Positions 24,015 to 33,700 of a stretch of DNA of 64,000 nt are shown piece by piece. Made by a program: the position numbers and the translations under genes. Positions within the stretch are counted from its first letter, which is position 1. Each line of letters begins with the position of its first letter. Below the pieces are notes generated by a model. That model searched no databases. It had not been told where the DNA came from and saw only the letters and a program-made list of their open reading frames with translations. The DNA comes from Mycolicibacterium madagascariense (GTDB lineage Bacteria > Actinomycetota > Actinomycetes > Mycobacteriales > Mycobacteriaceae). The stretch covers positions 2,666,001-2,730,000 of the forward strand of contig NZ_AP022610.1 in NCBI RefSeq assembly GCF_010729665.1, written 5' to 3'.

Positions 24015-25492
24015 CTACCCGGTGAACTGGTAGTCCGACAGCGGGAAGCGACGACTGCGCACCATGGCCTCGGCGGTGGTGGTTGGGCGCAACGGCACGT
24101 CGCCGTTCTGGTCGAAGTAGTAGCTGTTGGCGAGCGCGCAGCTGTCCTGCCAGAAGATCTGCCGGTGCCGCTTGCGCATCATCTCGGCGAAGTAGCGGTC
24201 GTTGGCCGCGTGCGATACCTCGACCCGGGTGGCCGCGGCCCTGCGGGCCTCGGTCAGACACCTGGTGATGTGATGGGTCTGCGTCTCGATCAGCGCGAAG
24301 TAGGACGATCCCACGTAGCCGTAGGGCCCCATCACGGTGAAGAAGTTGGGAAAGCCCGGAATGCTGACGCCCTCGTACGCCTGCAGTCGGTGGCGTGACC
24401 AGAACTCCGCGAGCGTCTGGCCACCGGCGCCCGTGACGGGAAACGTCGGCAGGCTGTCGACGTCCATCACCTTGAAACCGGTCGCCAGGATGAGGACGTC
24501 GACCTCGCGGTGCGTCCCGTCGACCGTGGCGACGCCGGAACCGGTGACCGAGGCGATCGGTTCGGTGACGAGCTCGACGTCGTCCCGGTTGTAGGTCGAC
24601 AGGTAGGTGTTGTGGAACCCGGGGCGCTTGCACCCCACGGCGTAGCGCGGGGTGAGCTTGTCGCGCACCACCGGATCGGCCACCTGGCGCTTCAGGTACG
24701 CCCGTCCCATTCTCTCGGCGCGTCGGGCCAGGGGGAACACCGTGTAGTACTGCGCCGAGATCGTGAAGGTCAACTCCACGTAGGCCTGACTGAGCGCTCG
24801 CTGAATCACCGTGCCGCCAGGGACCTTCATCGCCCAGCGGGCGACGGCGGGCAGCGGCACGTCCAGTTTGGGAGGCACCAGATCGGCGTGCGCTGAAACA
24901 CCGTCACATGCTCTGCGAGAGGAGCGATCTCGGGGATCACCTGTACCGCCGACGCGCCCGTCCCGATGACCGCGACGCGCTTGCCGGTCAGATCCTGCGA
25001 GTGATCCCATCGCGCGGTGTGCATCGTGATGCCACCGAAGCCTTCGACGCCGTCGATGTCGGGAAGGTTGGGCACCGTCAACACGCCGCTCGCGTTGATC
25101 AGGAACCGCGCGTTCACCGACTCGCCGGTGTCCAGATCGATTCGCCAGCAGTGCGTTTCGTCGTCGAAGGTCGCCGAGGTGACCGTCGTGCCGAACGTGA
25201 TCTTCTCCCGCAAGCCGTACTTGTCGACGCATCGCTCGGCGTACCCCTTGAGCTCGTGGCCGGGGGCGTAGGTGCGCGACCAGTCCGCGCTCTGCTCGAA
25301 GGAGAACTGGTACGAGAACGACGGGATGTCGACGGCGATGCCGGGATAGGTGTTCCAGTACCAGGTGCCACCGGGCTCCGCGCCCGCTTCGATGATCCGG
25401 TAGTCGCCGAAGCCGGCCCGTTCGAGCTGGATCGCCGCGCCGATGCCGGAGAACCCGGCGCCGACGATCACGACGTGCACGTCCGGTGTCAT
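24015..25492 (-). pseudogene. Baeyer-Villiger-type flavin monooxygenase, frameshifted
   Basis: Two overlapping minus-strand frames encode adjacent halves of one FAD/NADPH monooxygenase. The N-terminal half (from ATG at 25492) has the FAD motif GAGFSGIG, EPGGTWYWNTYPG, the fingerprint GGITMHTARWDH and the NADPH motif GTGASAVQV, and runs to VFQRTPIWCLP. The C-terminal half resumes in another frame with KLDVPLPAVARWAMKVPGG and continues with ILATGFKVMD to the end at 24015. At CCCAAA (complement of 24867-24872) one extra base would restore CLP-KLDVPLP. So a single-base deletion or a sequencing error splits an otherwise intact protein of about 490 residues, similar to M. tuberculosis Rv1393c. Confidence 0.85.
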
Positions 25493-25497
25493 CTCGT

Positions 25498-26454
25498 CTA
25501 TCCCGCCGGATGCAGCGCGGCCTTGAGCGCGGCCAGTCCGCGGTTGGTGGCCTCGGTGGCGGCGGGGGACACCATGGCCAGGCTGACGTAGCCGTGCACC
25601 ATCGTCGGCTCGTTGCTTCGTTGAACGGGAACGCCTGCGGCGCCGAGCATTTCGGCGTACTTGCCGCCGTCGTCGCGCAGCGGGTCGTGCTCGGCGGTGC
25701 CGATGAACGCCGGTGCCAGACCGGCCAGCGACGAGGCGTTGGCGGGTGCGAGGTCCGTCGGCAGCGACGCGTGGTCGGACATGTCGAGGCCGGGCACGTA
25801 CCAGGTCAGGAATGCCCCGATGACGTCGCGGTTCAGCAGCGGCGCGTCCGCGTTCTCGGTGAACGACGGCGCCGCCAGGTCACCGACCGCGACCGGGTAC
25901 CACAGCAGCTGGAACGCCAGTGCCGGGCCGCCCGCATCGCGCGCCCGCAGCGCCATCACGGCCGCGAGATTGCCGCCCGCCGAGTCGCCTGCGACGGCGA
26001 GCCGGCTCGGGTCGCCGCCGAGTTCCGCGGCGTGCGCGCCGACCCACTGCAGTGCCGCCCAGGCGTCCTCGACGCCGGCGGGGTAGGGATGCTCCGGCGC
26101 CAGGCGGTAGTCGACCGACACCACGATCGCCTCGGCGCCGATCGCGTGCGCCCGCGCGACGTGATCGTGGGTGTCGAGGTCGCCGACCGACCAGCCGCCA
26201 CCGTGGTAGAAGACCACCACGGGCAGGTCGGCGTGCGCGGCGATCGGCGGCCAATAGATCCGCACCGGAACGCCTTCGGCGCCTTCACCGCCGACCGTGC
26301 GCTCCTCGTTGCGCATGTCCGGCAGCAGTTCGGCCGGGGGTTTGACCGCGCGGAGCTTCTCGCGGGCCACCTCCACGCCGTCGGAGAGGGTGAACTCCAG
26401 GGGCACCGCGTCGAGGAGCGCCTTGAGTTGGGGGTCGATGCCGGGTCGGGTCAC
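25498..26454 (-). CDS. Alpha/beta hydrolase, HSL-type esterase (LipH/NlhH-like)
   Basis: A 318-residue carboxylesterase of the hormone-sensitive-lipase group. It shows the oxyanion motif HGGG in VVVFYHGGGWSVGD, the nucleophile elbow GDSAGGN, the acid Asp in EHDPLRDDG and the His in MVHGYVS. YRLAPEHPYPAG is typical of the group. No signal peptide is seen, so it is probably cytosolic and acts on short acyl esters. The GTG at 26454 overlaps the stop of the upstream paralogue (GTGA). It ends 5 bp before the broken monooxygenase, an order shared with the M. tuberculosis lipH region. Confidence 0.9.
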   Translation of the reverse strand: MTRPGIDPQLKALLDAVPLEFTLSDGVEVAREKLRAVKPPAELLPDMRNEERTVGGEGAEGVPVRIYWPPIAAHADLPVVVFYHGGGWSVGDLDTHDHVARAHAIGAEAIVVSVDYRLAPEHPYPAGVEDAWAALQWVGAHAAELGGDPSRLAVAGDSAGGNLAAVMALRARDAGGPALAFQLLWYPVAVGDLAAPSFTENADAPLLNRDVIGAFLTWYVPGLDMSDHASLPTDLAPANASSLAGLAPAFIGTAEHDPLRDDGGKYAEMLGAAGVPVQRSNEPTMVHGYVSLAMVSPAATEATNRGLAALKAALHPAG

Positions 26455-27404
26455 GAGTCCGAGGCTAGCGCGCGGCGCAGGGCCGAGAGCCCGCGTTGGA
26501 CGGCCTCGGTGGCCGCGGGCACCACGTCGGCATAGCCGAGATAGCCGTGCACCAGTGTCTCGGCGTTGTGCACCTCCACGGGAACGCCTGCGCCTGCGAG
26601 CAATTCGCCGTACCGGACGCCGTCGTCGCGCAACGGGTCGTACCCCGCGACCGCGACGTACGCCGGCGCCAGCCCGGAGAAGTCGGCCGCCCGGCCGGGC
26701 ACCAACCGCACCGGCGGGTCCCTCAGGTCCTGGCCGTGGGCGTACCACCGGGAGAACTCGGCGACGGCGTCGAGCGCGAGGATCGGGGCGTCCGCGTTCT
26801 CGGCGAACGACGGCAGCGAGGTGTCCCAGGTGGTGGCCGGGTACCACAGCAGCTGGAACGCGACGGCGGGGCCGCCCTCGTCGCGCGCGAGCTGCGCGAC
26901 CACCGCGGCCAGGTTGCCGCCGGCCGAATCACCGGCCACCGCAAGCCGATTCGGGTCCGCGCCCAACTCGGCGGCGTGCTCGGCCACCCACTGCGTGGCC
27001 GCCCACACGTCGTCGACGGCAGCCGGGTAGGGATGCTCGGGGGCCAATCGGTAGTCGACGGACACCACCAGCGCCCCGGATCCGACGGCGTGGCGGCGGG
27101 CGTCGTTGTCGTAGCTGTCGAGATCGCCGACCACCCAGCCGCCGCCGTGGAAGAACATCACCACGGGCACCGTCGCGGACCCCGCGTCGGGCGGCCAGTA
27201 CAGGCGGATCGGGACGGCGCCCCCCGGGCCGGGGACCGTCCTGTCCTCGACGCGAAGCTCCTGGTGGACGGGTCGCCGGGGCAGGTCGCGAAAGCGTTGC
27301 CTGGCCGCCTCGGGACCGCCGTCGGTCGTCAACTGGAACGGCACCGCGTGCAGTACCTTCTCCAGGATGGCGTCGAGAGCGGGCTTGTCCGCAGCGGTGG
27401 GCAC
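26451..27404 (-). CDS. Alpha/beta hydrolase, HSL-type esterase (LipI-like)
   Basis: A 317-residue paralogue of the next gene, with the same motifs: HGGGWVVGD, GDSAGGN, AGYDPLRDDG and LVHGYLGYAD. It resembles M. tuberculosis LipI more closely, for example in RDLPRRPVHQELRV and NAETLVHGY. GTG at 27404 is the most likely start. The frame is open far upstream because it runs antisense to priA, but that part is not coding here. Only 66 bp separate it from the divergent priA start. Confidence 0.88.
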   Translation of the reverse strand: MPTAADKPALDAILEKVLHAVPFQLTTDGGPEAARQRFRDLPRRPVHQELRVEDRTVPGPGGAVPIRLYWPPDAGSATVPVVMFFHGGGWVVGDLDSYDNDARRHAVGSGALVVSVDYRLAPEHPYPAAVDDVWAATQWVAEHAAELGADPNRLAVAGDSAGGNLAAVVAQLARDEGGPAVAFQLLWYPATTWDTSLPSFAENADAPILALDAVAEFSRWYAHGQDLRDPPVRLVPGRAADFSGLAPAYVAVAGYDPLRDDGVRYGELLAGAGVPVEVHNAETLVHGYLGYADVVPAATEAVQRGLSALRRALASDS

Positions 27405-27470
27405 CGCCCCACCGTACGCAACCCGTGCTCGCGCGTGGAGGATGTCGCGACGCTCTGCTACACCACCTGC

Positions 27471-29468
27471 GTGAGCGACATCAGGCAGGCGGCCGAGCAC
27501 GAGCCGATCGCCCGGGTGCTGCCCATGCTGTCCGTGCCGCACCTCGACCGCGAGTTCGACTACCTGGTGACCGCCGAGCAGTCCGACGACGCGCAGCCGG
27601 GGGTCAGGGCCCGGGTGCGCTTCCACGGCCGACTGGTCGACGCGTTCATCCTGGAGCGGCGCTCGGAGACCGACCACGAGGGCCGACTGGGCTGGCTGGA
27701 CCGGGTCGTCTCCAGCGAACGCGTGTTGACCCAGGACGTCCGTCGGCTGGTCGACGCGGTGTCCGCGAGGTACGCCGGCACTCGGGCCGACGTCCTGCGG
27801 CTGGCGATTCCGCCGCGCCACGCGAACGTGGAGAAGCAGCCGATGCCGGAGCTCACCGCGGCGATCACGCAGCCGGTGGATCCGGCCCCCTGGGACGCCT
27901 ACGGGCGGGGCGCCCACTTCCTCGACGCGCTCGCCGAGGGCCGCGCCGCCCGCGCGGTGTGGCAGGCGCTGCCGGGGGAGCAGTGGACCGACCGGCTGGC
28001 GGAGGCCGCCGCGATCGTCGTCCGGTCCGGCCGGTCGGCGTTGGCGATCGTGCCCGACCAGCGCGACGTCGACGCGCTGCACGCGGCCGCGGTCCGACAC
28101 GTCGACGAGGACGCCGTCGTCGCGCTGTCGGCCGGGCTGGGCCCCGCCCAGCGCTACCGGCGGTGGCTCTCGGTGCTGCGGGGGCAGGCGAGGTTCGTCA
28201 TCGGCACCCGCAGTGCGGTGTTCGCCCCGGTCGCCGATCTCGGGCTGGTCATGGTGTGGGACGACGGCGACGACACCCTCGCCGAACCCCGGGCCCCCTA
28301 CCCCCACGCCCGCGAGGTCGCGATGCTGCGCGCGCATCAACTGCGGTGCGCGGGTCTCATCGCCGGGTATGCGCGGACGGCCGAGGCCCAGGCGCTGGTG
28401 ACGAGCCGGTGGGCCCACGACCTGGTGGCCACCCGGCCGGTCGTGCGGTCGCGGACGCCCCGGGTCGTCGCCCTGGAGGACAGCGCGATCGCCCAGGAAC
28501 GCGACGCCGCCTCCCACACGGCGCGACTGCCCTCGATCGCCCTCGATGCCGCCCGCGCGGCGCTGCGTGCCGAGCGACCGGTGCTGGTCCAGGTGCCGCG
28601 CCGGGGGTACGTCCCGGCGCTGGCCTGCGGGCGGTGCCGGACCATCGCGAGGTGTCGGACGTGCACCGGTCCCATGTCGCTGCCCGATCGGGGGGCCGGG
28701 GCGGTGTGCCGGTGGTGCGGCCGGACCGAGGCGACCCTGCACTGCGTGCGGTGCGGGTCGGACGCCGTGCGCGCCGTCGTCGTCGGCGCGCGGCGCACCG
28801 CCGAGGAGCTGGGCCGGGCGTTTCCCGGCACCACGGTGATCACCTCGGGCGGGGACGCCGTGCTGGCCGACGTGCCCGCCGCGCCCGCGCTGGTCGTCGC
28901 CACCCCCGGCGCCGAACCGGCGGTCGCGGGCGGATACGGCGCCGCACTGCTGCTCGACGGCTGGGCGCTGCTGGGCAGGCAGGACCTGCGCGCGTCCGAG
29001 GACGCCCTTCGCCGCTGGATGGCGGCCGCGGCGCTGGTCCGCCACCGCGGCGATGGCGGGGTCGTCGTCGTGGTCGCCGAGTCGGCGACGCCGACGGTGC
29101 AGGCGCTGATCCGGTGGGACCCGGTCGCGCACGCCGAGACCGAACTCGCCGAGCGGGCCGAGGTGGGTCTGCCCCCGGCGGTCCACATGGCCGCCGTCGA
29201 CGGGCCCCGCGCCGCGGTGACGGCCCTCCTCGAGACCGCCCACCTGCCCGCTGGCGCCGACGTGCTCGGGCCCGTCGAGCTCCCGCCGGGGGCCAGGCGG
29301 CCTCCCGGTCTGGAACGCGAGAGCGAGGTCAGCCGGATGCTCGTCCGCGTGCCCCGCGACACCGGGCTTGAGCTGGCGTCGTCGCTGCGGCGGGCCACCG
29401 GCGTGTTCAGCGCCCGCCACGATCAGCCGCCCGTTCGCGTGCAGATCGACCCCTTGCACATAGGGTGA
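27471..29468 (+). CDS. priA: PriA-like primosomal protein N', helicase motifs missing
   Basis: A 665-residue PriA homologue. The N-terminal DNA-binding domain is present (RVLPMLSVPHLDREFDYLVT), and the eight zinc-binding cysteines are visible (CGRCRTIARCRTC, then CRWC and CVRC). The helicase motifs are not: where Walker A should stand the protein reads ALPGEQWTDRL, and the DEEH box is replaced by VWDDGDDT. It is therefore unlikely to hydrolyse ATP and probably acts structurally in replication restart, as suggested for actinobacterial PriA proteins. GTG at 27471 gives MSDIRQAAEHEPIARVLP; an imperfect -10 (TACACC) lies 6 nt before it. Confidence 0.88.
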   Translation: MSDIRQAAEHEPIARVLPMLSVPHLDREFDYLVTAEQSDDAQPGVRARVRFHGRLVDAFILERRSETDHEGRLGWLDRVVSSERVLTQDVRRLVDAVSARYAGTRADVLRLAIPPRHANVEKQPMPELTAAITQPVDPAPWDAYGRGAHFLDALAEGRAARAVWQALPGEQWTDRLAEAAAIVVRSGRSALAIVPDQRDVDALHAAAVRHVDEDAVVALSAGLGPAQRYRRWLSVLRGQARFVIGTRSAVFAPVADLGLVMVWDDGDDTLAEPRAPYPHAREVAMLRAHQLRCAGLIAGYARTAEAQALVTSRWAHDLVATRPVVRSRTPRVVALEDSAIAQERDAASHTARLPSIALDAARAALRAERPVLVQVPRRGYVPALACGRCRTIARCRTCTGPMSLPDRGAGAVCRWCGRTEATLHCVRCGSDAVRAVVVGARRTAEELGRAFPGTTVITSGGDAVLADVPAAPALVVATPGAEPAVAGGYGAALLLDGWALLGRQDLRASEDALRRWMAAAALVRHRGDGGVVVVVAESATPTVQALIRWDPVAHAETELAERAEVGLPPAVHMAAVDGPRAAVTALLETAHLPAGADVLGPVELPPGARRPPGLERESEVSRMLVRVPRDTGLELASSLRRATGVFSARHDQPPVRVQIDPLHIG

Positions 29469-29494
29469 TGCGGACGCTGGACCGGGGAGGTGAC

Positions 29495-29584
29495 GTGAAG
29501 CAGGCTGTGGGACGGTCGATCCCGTGGGCGTTCCTCGCGTCCGACGGCGAGTGTCACCGAACCGACGACCGACCGACTGGCTGA
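29495..29584 (+). CDS. Candidate 29-codon ORF between priA and fmt
   Basis: This short frame would encode MKQAVGRSIPWAFLASDGEC plus nine more residues. Support is positional: GGGGAGG (29484-29490) is one of the strongest Shine-Dalgarno sequences in the window and stands 4 nt before its GTG, and its TGA lies 3 nt before the fmt GTG, which has no ribosome binding site of its own. An in-frame ATG at 29468 overlaps the priA stop (TGATG) and would add nine residues. It may be a leader peptide that couples fmt translation to priA. No homologue is known to me. Confidence 0.5.
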   Translation: MKQAVGRSIPWAFLASDGECHRTDDRPTG

Positions 29585-29587
29585 CAC

Positions 29588-30514
29588 GTGCGCATCATCT
29601 TCGCGGGCACACCCGAACCCGCACTTCCCTCGCTGCACCGACTGGTCGCGTCGCCGCAGCACGACGTGGTCGCGGTGCTCACCCGGCCCGACGCGGCCGC
29701 GGGCCGGCGGGGCAAACCCGCTCCGTCGCCGGTGGCGCGCGCCGCCGCCGACGCCGGGATCCCCGTGCTGCGGCCGACGCGCCCGAACGACGCGGACTTC
29801 GTCGCCGAGCTGCGCGAGCTCGCCCCGGACTGCTGTGCCGTCGTGGCCTACGGTGCGCTGCTGCGCGACGGCCTGCTCTCGGTGCCGCCGGCGGGCTGGA
29901 TCAACCTGCACTTCTCGCTGCTGCCCGCCTGGCGGGGGGCCGCGCCCGTGCAGGCCGCCATCGCGGCGGGCGACGAGGTGACGGGGGCGACGACGTTCCG
30001 CATCGAGCCCAGCTTGGACTCCGGCCCCGTGTACGGCGTGGTCACCGAGGCCGTGCGCCCGACCGACACGGCGGGGGACCTGCTGGAGCGGCTGTCGGTC
30101 TCGGGCGCGGTGCTGCTGGAGAGGACGCTCGACGGCATCGCCGACGGGTCGCTGACCGCGGTGCCCCAGCCCGTCGAGGGCGTGACGATCGCGCCGAAGA
30201 TCACCGTCGAGGAGGCCAGGGTCCGGTGGGATCTGCCGGCCCAGGTGGTGGACAGGAGGATTCGTGCGGTCACCCCGAACCCGGGCGCGTGGACGATGAT
30301 CGGGGATCTGCGGGTCAAGGTCGGACCCGTCACCACGGTGGAGGCAGATCCGTTGCCGCCCGGCGTGATTCACGTCGACCGTGAGGGCGTGCGGGTGGGT
30401 ACGGCGTCCACGCCTGTGCTCCTCGGCGAGATCCAACCGCCCGGCAAGAAGCCGATGAGGGCCGCCGACTGGGCCCGCGGGGCCCGGCTCGACGCGGACG
30501 TGACGGCCCGATGA
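29588..30514 (+). CDS. fmt: Methionyl-tRNA formyltransferase
   Basis: Formylates initiator Met-tRNA using 10-formyl-THF. The 308 residues begin [15 protein letters not shown], carry the folate/catalytic segment [21 protein letters not shown] (Asn, His and the conserved SLLP) and end in the C-terminal tRNA-binding OB domain. The GTG start lacks a Shine-Dalgarno, so translation probably depends on the preceding short ORF. The end overlaps rsmB by ATGA. Confidence 0.96.
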   Translation: MRIIFAGTPEPALPSLHRLVASPQHDVVAVLTRPDAAAGRRGKPAPSPVARAAADAGIPVLRPTRPNDADFVAELRELAPDCCAVVAYGALLRDGLLSVPPAGWINLHFSLLPAWRGAAPVQAAIAAGDEVTGATTFRIEPSLDSGPVYGVVTEAVRPTDTAGDLLERLSVSGAVLLERTLDGIADGSLTAVPQPVEGVTIAPKITVEEARVRWDLPAQVVDRRIRAVTPNPGAWTMIGDLRVKVGPVTTVEADPLPPGVIHVDREGVRVGTASTPVLLGEIQPPGKKPMRAADWARGARLDADVTAR

Positions 30515-31902
30515 CCCGCCCGCCCGGCAAGCGGCGCCCGCCGCGCAGGCCGCTGGATCCCGCCCGCCGCGCGGCCTTCGACGTGCTGCGCGCCGTCTCC
30601 GAGCGCGACGCCTACGCCAATCTCGTGCTGCCCGCCCTGCTCAAGGAACGCGGGATCACCGGACGCGACGCCGCCTTCGCGACCGAACTCGCCTACGGCG
30701 CCTGCCGGGCACTCGGGCTGCTCGACGCCGTGATCGTGCACGCCGCCAATCGCCCCGTGGACCGCATCGATCCCGTGCTGCTGGACCTGCTGCGGCTGGG
30801 CACGTACCAACTGTTGCGCACCCGGGTAGACGCGCACGCGGCCGTCGACACCGCCGTCGAACAGGCGGCCATCGAATTCGACACGGCGCGTGCGGGTTTC
30901 GTCAATGGGACGCTGCGCACCATCGCCTCCCGCGACGAGCAGTCGTGGGTGGCGGACCTCGCGCCGCAGGCGAACAGCGACCCGGTCGGCCACATCGCGT
31001 TCACGCACGCGCACCCGCGGTGGATCGGACAGGCGTTCGCCGATGCGCTCGGTGCCGATGCCGCCGAACTCGGCGCGCTGCTCGCCAGCGACGACGAACG
31101 CCCACTGGTGCATCTGGCCGCGCGGCCCGGCGTGCTGACCGCCGACGCCCTGGCAGAAGCGGTCGACGGCGAGGTCGGCCGCTATTCGCCGTACGCGGTC
31201 TACCTGTCCGGCGGTGACCCCGGCCGTCTCGACGCGATGCGCGACGGCGCCGCCCAGGTGCAGGACGAGGGCAGCCAGCTGGTGGCCAGGGCGCTGACGC
31301 TGGCGCCCCTGGAGGGCACCGACGCGCGCTGGCTCGACCTGTGCGCGGGCCCCGGGGGCAAGGCGTCGCTGCTCGCCGCCCTCGCGGCGGGCACCGACGC
31401 CCACGTGACGGCCGTGGAACCGACCCCGCACCGCGCCGAACTCGTCGAACAGGCCGTCCGCGGGCTGCCCGTCGACGTGCTGCGCGTCGACGGACGGGCG
31501 ACGGGGCTGCCGCCGGCGTCGTTCGACAGGGTGCTCGTCGACGCGCCGTGCACGGGTCTGGGGGCGCTGCGCCGTCGGCCCGAGGCGCGCTGGCGCCGTC
31601 AGCCCGGCGACGTCCCGCCGCTGGCGAAGTTGCAGAAGGAGTTGCTGGCCGCGGCGATCGCGTTGACGCGCGACGGTGGTGTCGTCCTCTACGCCACGTG
31701 CTCGCCGCATCTGGCGGAGACGGTCGGCGTCGTGGCCGACGCGCTGCGGCGCCAGCCGGTGGAGGCGCTCGACACCCGACCGCTGTTCGACGCGGGACCC
31801 ACCCCCATGACGGGTCTGGGCGCCGGCCCGCACGTGCAGCTGTGGCCGCACCGGCACGGGACCGACGCGATGTTCGCCGCGGCCCTCCGGGTGCGCCGGT
31901 GA
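30511..31902 (+). CDS. rsmB: 16S rRNA (cytosine-C5) methyltransferase RsmB
   Basis: SAM-dependent methyltransferase of the Sun/Fmu family (463 residues), modifying 16S rRNA C967 in E. coli numbering. The N-terminal 140 residues form the NusB-like RNA-binding domain ([20 protein letters not shown]). The catalytic domain has [11 protein letters not shown] for [23 protein letters not shown] with the first catalytic Cys, and [10 protein letters not shown] with the second. It overlaps fmt by 4 bp and may overlap the rpe frame. Confidence 0.94.
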   Translation: MTRPPGKRRPPRRPLDPARRAAFDVLRAVSERDAYANLVLPALLKERGITGRDAAFATELAYGACRALGLLDAVIVHAANRPVDRIDPVLLDLLRLGTYQLLRTRVDAHAAVDTAVEQAAIEFDTARAGFVNGTLRTIASRDEQSWVADLAPQANSDPVGHIAFTHAHPRWIGQAFADALGADAAELGALLASDDERPLVHLAARPGVLTADALAEAVDGEVGRYSPYAVYLSGGDPGRLDAMRDGAAQVQDEGSQLVARALTLAPLEGTDARWLDLCAGPGGKASLLAALAAGTDAHVTAVEPTPHRAELVEQAVRGLPVDVLRVDGRATGLPPASFDRVLVDAPCTGLGALRRRPEARWRRQPGDVPPLAKLQKELLAAAIALTRDGGVVLYATCSPHLAETVGVVADALRRQPVEALDTRPLFDAGPTPMTGLGAGPHVQLWPHRHGTDAMFAAALRVRR

Positions 31903-31912
31903 GCGCCGAACT

Positions 31913-31918
31913 TAAGCT
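31913..31918 (+). promoter_or_regulatory. -10 box for a leaderless rpe transcript
   Basis: TAAGCT lies exactly 7 nt before the ATG at 31926, the spacing from -10 to transcription start. It is inside the end of the rsmB-rpe junction, so rpe may have its own leaderless promoter besides read-through from fmt-rsmB. No -35 is evident. Confidence 0.5.
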
Positions 31919-31925
31919 GGCCGCC

Positions 31926-32600
31926 ATGGCTGAACCCATGATTGCGCCGTCGATCCTGGCCGCGGACTTCGCGCGGCTGGCCGAGGAGGCCGCCGCGGTC
32001 GCCGGCTCGGACTGGCTGCACGTCGACGTGATGGACAACCACTTCGTGCCGAACCTGACGCTCGGCCTGCCCGTCGTGGAGAGCCTGCTCGCGGCGACCG
32101 ACATACCGCTCGACTGCCACCTCATGATCGAGGATCCGGCCCGGTGGGCACCGCCGTACGCCGAGGCGGGGGCCTACAACGTGACGTTCCACGCGGAGGC
32201 GACCGACGATCCCGTCGCCGTCGCCCGCGACATCCGGGCGGCAGGCGCCAAGGCGGGCCTCAGCGTCAAGCCGGGCACCCCGATCGAGCCGTACCTCGAG
32301 ATCCTCCCGCACTTCGACACTCTGCTGGTGATGTCGGTGGAGCCGGGCTTCGGCGGGCAGAAGTTCATCCCCGACGTCCTGACGAAGGTGGCCGCGGTTC
32401 GCCGGCTGGTCGACGCCGGGGAGTTGTCGATCGTCGTGGAGATCGACGGTGGCATCAACGCCGACACGATCGAGGCGGCCGCCGAGGCCGGCGTGGATTG
32501 CTTCGTGGCGGGCTCCGCGGTGTTCGGTGCGGCCGACCCCGCCAGGGCGGTGGCGATGTTGCGTCGCCAGGCTGCGGCGGCCGCCCCCGCCACCCCGTGA
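31926..32600 (+). CDS. rpe: Ribulose-phosphate 3-epimerase
   Basis: Interconverts ribulose-5-phosphate and xylulose-5-phosphate. The (beta/alpha)8 barrel of 224 residues shows [13 protein letters not shown], the metal-binding [24 protein letters not shown], and [15 protein letters not shown] followed by [10 protein letters not shown] at 31926 gives [11 protein letters not shown], close to the M. tuberculosis start; a GTG at 31899 overlapping rsmB would add nine residues. The product feeds both the pentose pathway at the right end of this window and, through Ru5P, riboflavin synthesis. Confidence 0.95.
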   Translation: MAEPMIAPSILAADFARLAEEAAAVAGSDWLHVDVMDNHFVPNLTLGLPVVESLLAATDIPLDCHLMIEDPARWAPPYAEAGAYNVTFHAEATDDPVAVARDIRAAGAKAGLSVKPGTPIEPYLEILPHFDTLLVMSVEPGFGGQKFIPDVLTKVAAVRRLVDAGELSIVVEIDGGINADTIEAAAEAGVDCFVAGSAVFGAADPARAVAMLRRQAAAAAPATP

Positions 32601-33598
32601 ACGTCGAGGCCGCCATGCGGTCGGCGGCCGCGCAGGCCGACGCCGTCAAGGGCAGCACCTACCCCAACCCGCCGGTCGGCGCGGTGATCCTGGACCGTGA
32701 CGGCGCCATCGCCGGAGTGGGCGCGACGCAACCGGCGGGCGGGCCGCATGCCGAGGTCATCGCGCTGCGCCGGGCCGGGGAGCGGGCGCGCGGGGGCGCT
32801 GCCGTCGTCACGCTGGAGCCGTGCAACCATCACGGACGGACCCCGCCCTGCGTCGATGCCCTTCTGCAGCAGGGGGTTTCGCGGGTCGTCTATTCCGTCG
32901 CCGATCCCAACCCCGTGGCGTCGGGCGGGGCCGAGCGGCTGGCCGAGGCGGGGGTCGAAGTCGAGGCGGGCGTGCTGGCCGACGAGGTCGCCGGGGGCGC
33001 GCTGCGGGAATGGCTGCACCGTCAGCGCACCGGCAGGCCCCACGTCACGTGGAAGTTCGCGGCGAGCATCGACGGACGGAGCGCCGCGGCGGACGGCAGC
33101 AGCCAGTGGATCACCGGGGAGGCCGCGCGCGCCGACGTACACCGCCTCCGTGCGGCCGCGGACGCCATCGTCGTCGGGACCGGCACCGTCTTCGCCGACG
33201 ACCCGACGCTTACGGCGCGGCTGCCCGACGGCTCGCTGGCGGAGCGGCAGCCGCTGCGCGTCGTCGTCGGAGAGCGGGAGATCTCATCGGAGGCCAGGGT
33301 CCTCAACGACGACTCGCGGACCATGGTCATCCGCACCCGCGACCCCCACGAGGTCGTCCGCGCGCTGGCCGACCGCACCGACGTCCTGCTCGAGGGTGGT
33401 CCCACCCTGGCGGGCGCGTTCCTGCGCGCCGGCGTGGTCGACCGCATCCTGGCCTACCTCGCGCCGATTCTGCTGGGCGGCCCGGTGACCGCGGTCGACG
33501 ACGTGGGCGTGGCGAACATCGTCGCCGCCCAGCGGTGGCGCTACGACGGCGTGGAGCGCGTCGGCGCCGATCTGCGGGTGAGTCTCGTCCCGGGGTGA
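32597..33598 (+). CDS. ribD: Riboflavin biosynthesis deaminase/reductase RibD
   Basis: Bifunctional enzyme performing deamination and side-chain reduction of the early pyrimidine intermediate. In the 333 residues, the N-terminal deaminase has the zinc motifs GPHAEVIAL and [13 protein letters not shown]. The C-terminal reductase (from about residue 145) starts [15 protein letters not shown] and includes [19 protein letters not shown] at 32597 overlaps the rpe stop. M. tuberculosis calls it ribG. The other rib genes lie 2.8 kb downstream beyond the lprG block. Confidence 0.95.
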   Translation: MNVEAAMRSAAAQADAVKGSTYPNPPVGAVILDRDGAIAGVGATQPAGGPHAEVIALRRAGERARGGAAVVTLEPCNHHGRTPPCVDALLQQGVSRVVYSVADPNPVASGGAERLAEAGVEVEAGVLADEVAGGALREWLHRQRTGRPHVTWKFAASIDGRSAAADGSSQWITGEAARADVHRLRAAADAIVVGTGTVFADDPTLTARLPDGSLAERQPLRVVVGEREISSEARVLNDDSRTMVIRTRDPHEVVRALADRTDVLLEGGPTLAGAFLRAGVVDRILAYLAPILLGGPVTAVDDVGVANIVAAQRWRYDGVERVGADLRVSLVPG

Positions 33599-33621
33599 CG
33601 TCGGATTCTCTTGGGCGCCAA

Positions 33622-33637
33622 TGTGACTGGTGTCACG
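33622..33637. promoter_or_regulatory. CRP-like binding site
   Basis: TGTGACTGGTGTCACG matches the mycobacterial CRP/Rv3676 consensus TGTGA-N6-TCACA at every fixed base but the last. It lies 24 bp after ribD and about 100 bp before the predicted start of the next promoter, a position compatible with activation. Whether cAMP-CRP binds here is inference. Confidence 0.5.
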
Positions 33638-33700
33638 ATCGGAACGGATTCGTTCGTCGAGTCGTTACGGGTTCGAGACCAGCAACGCCCGACGATGGGC

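Noticed and set aside
26451..29459. Very long open frames on both strands across priA and the esterases
   Set aside because: They arise from high-GC codon bias. Only 26451-27404 (minus) and 27471-29468 (plus) carry recognisable protein families; the rest is antisense shadow.
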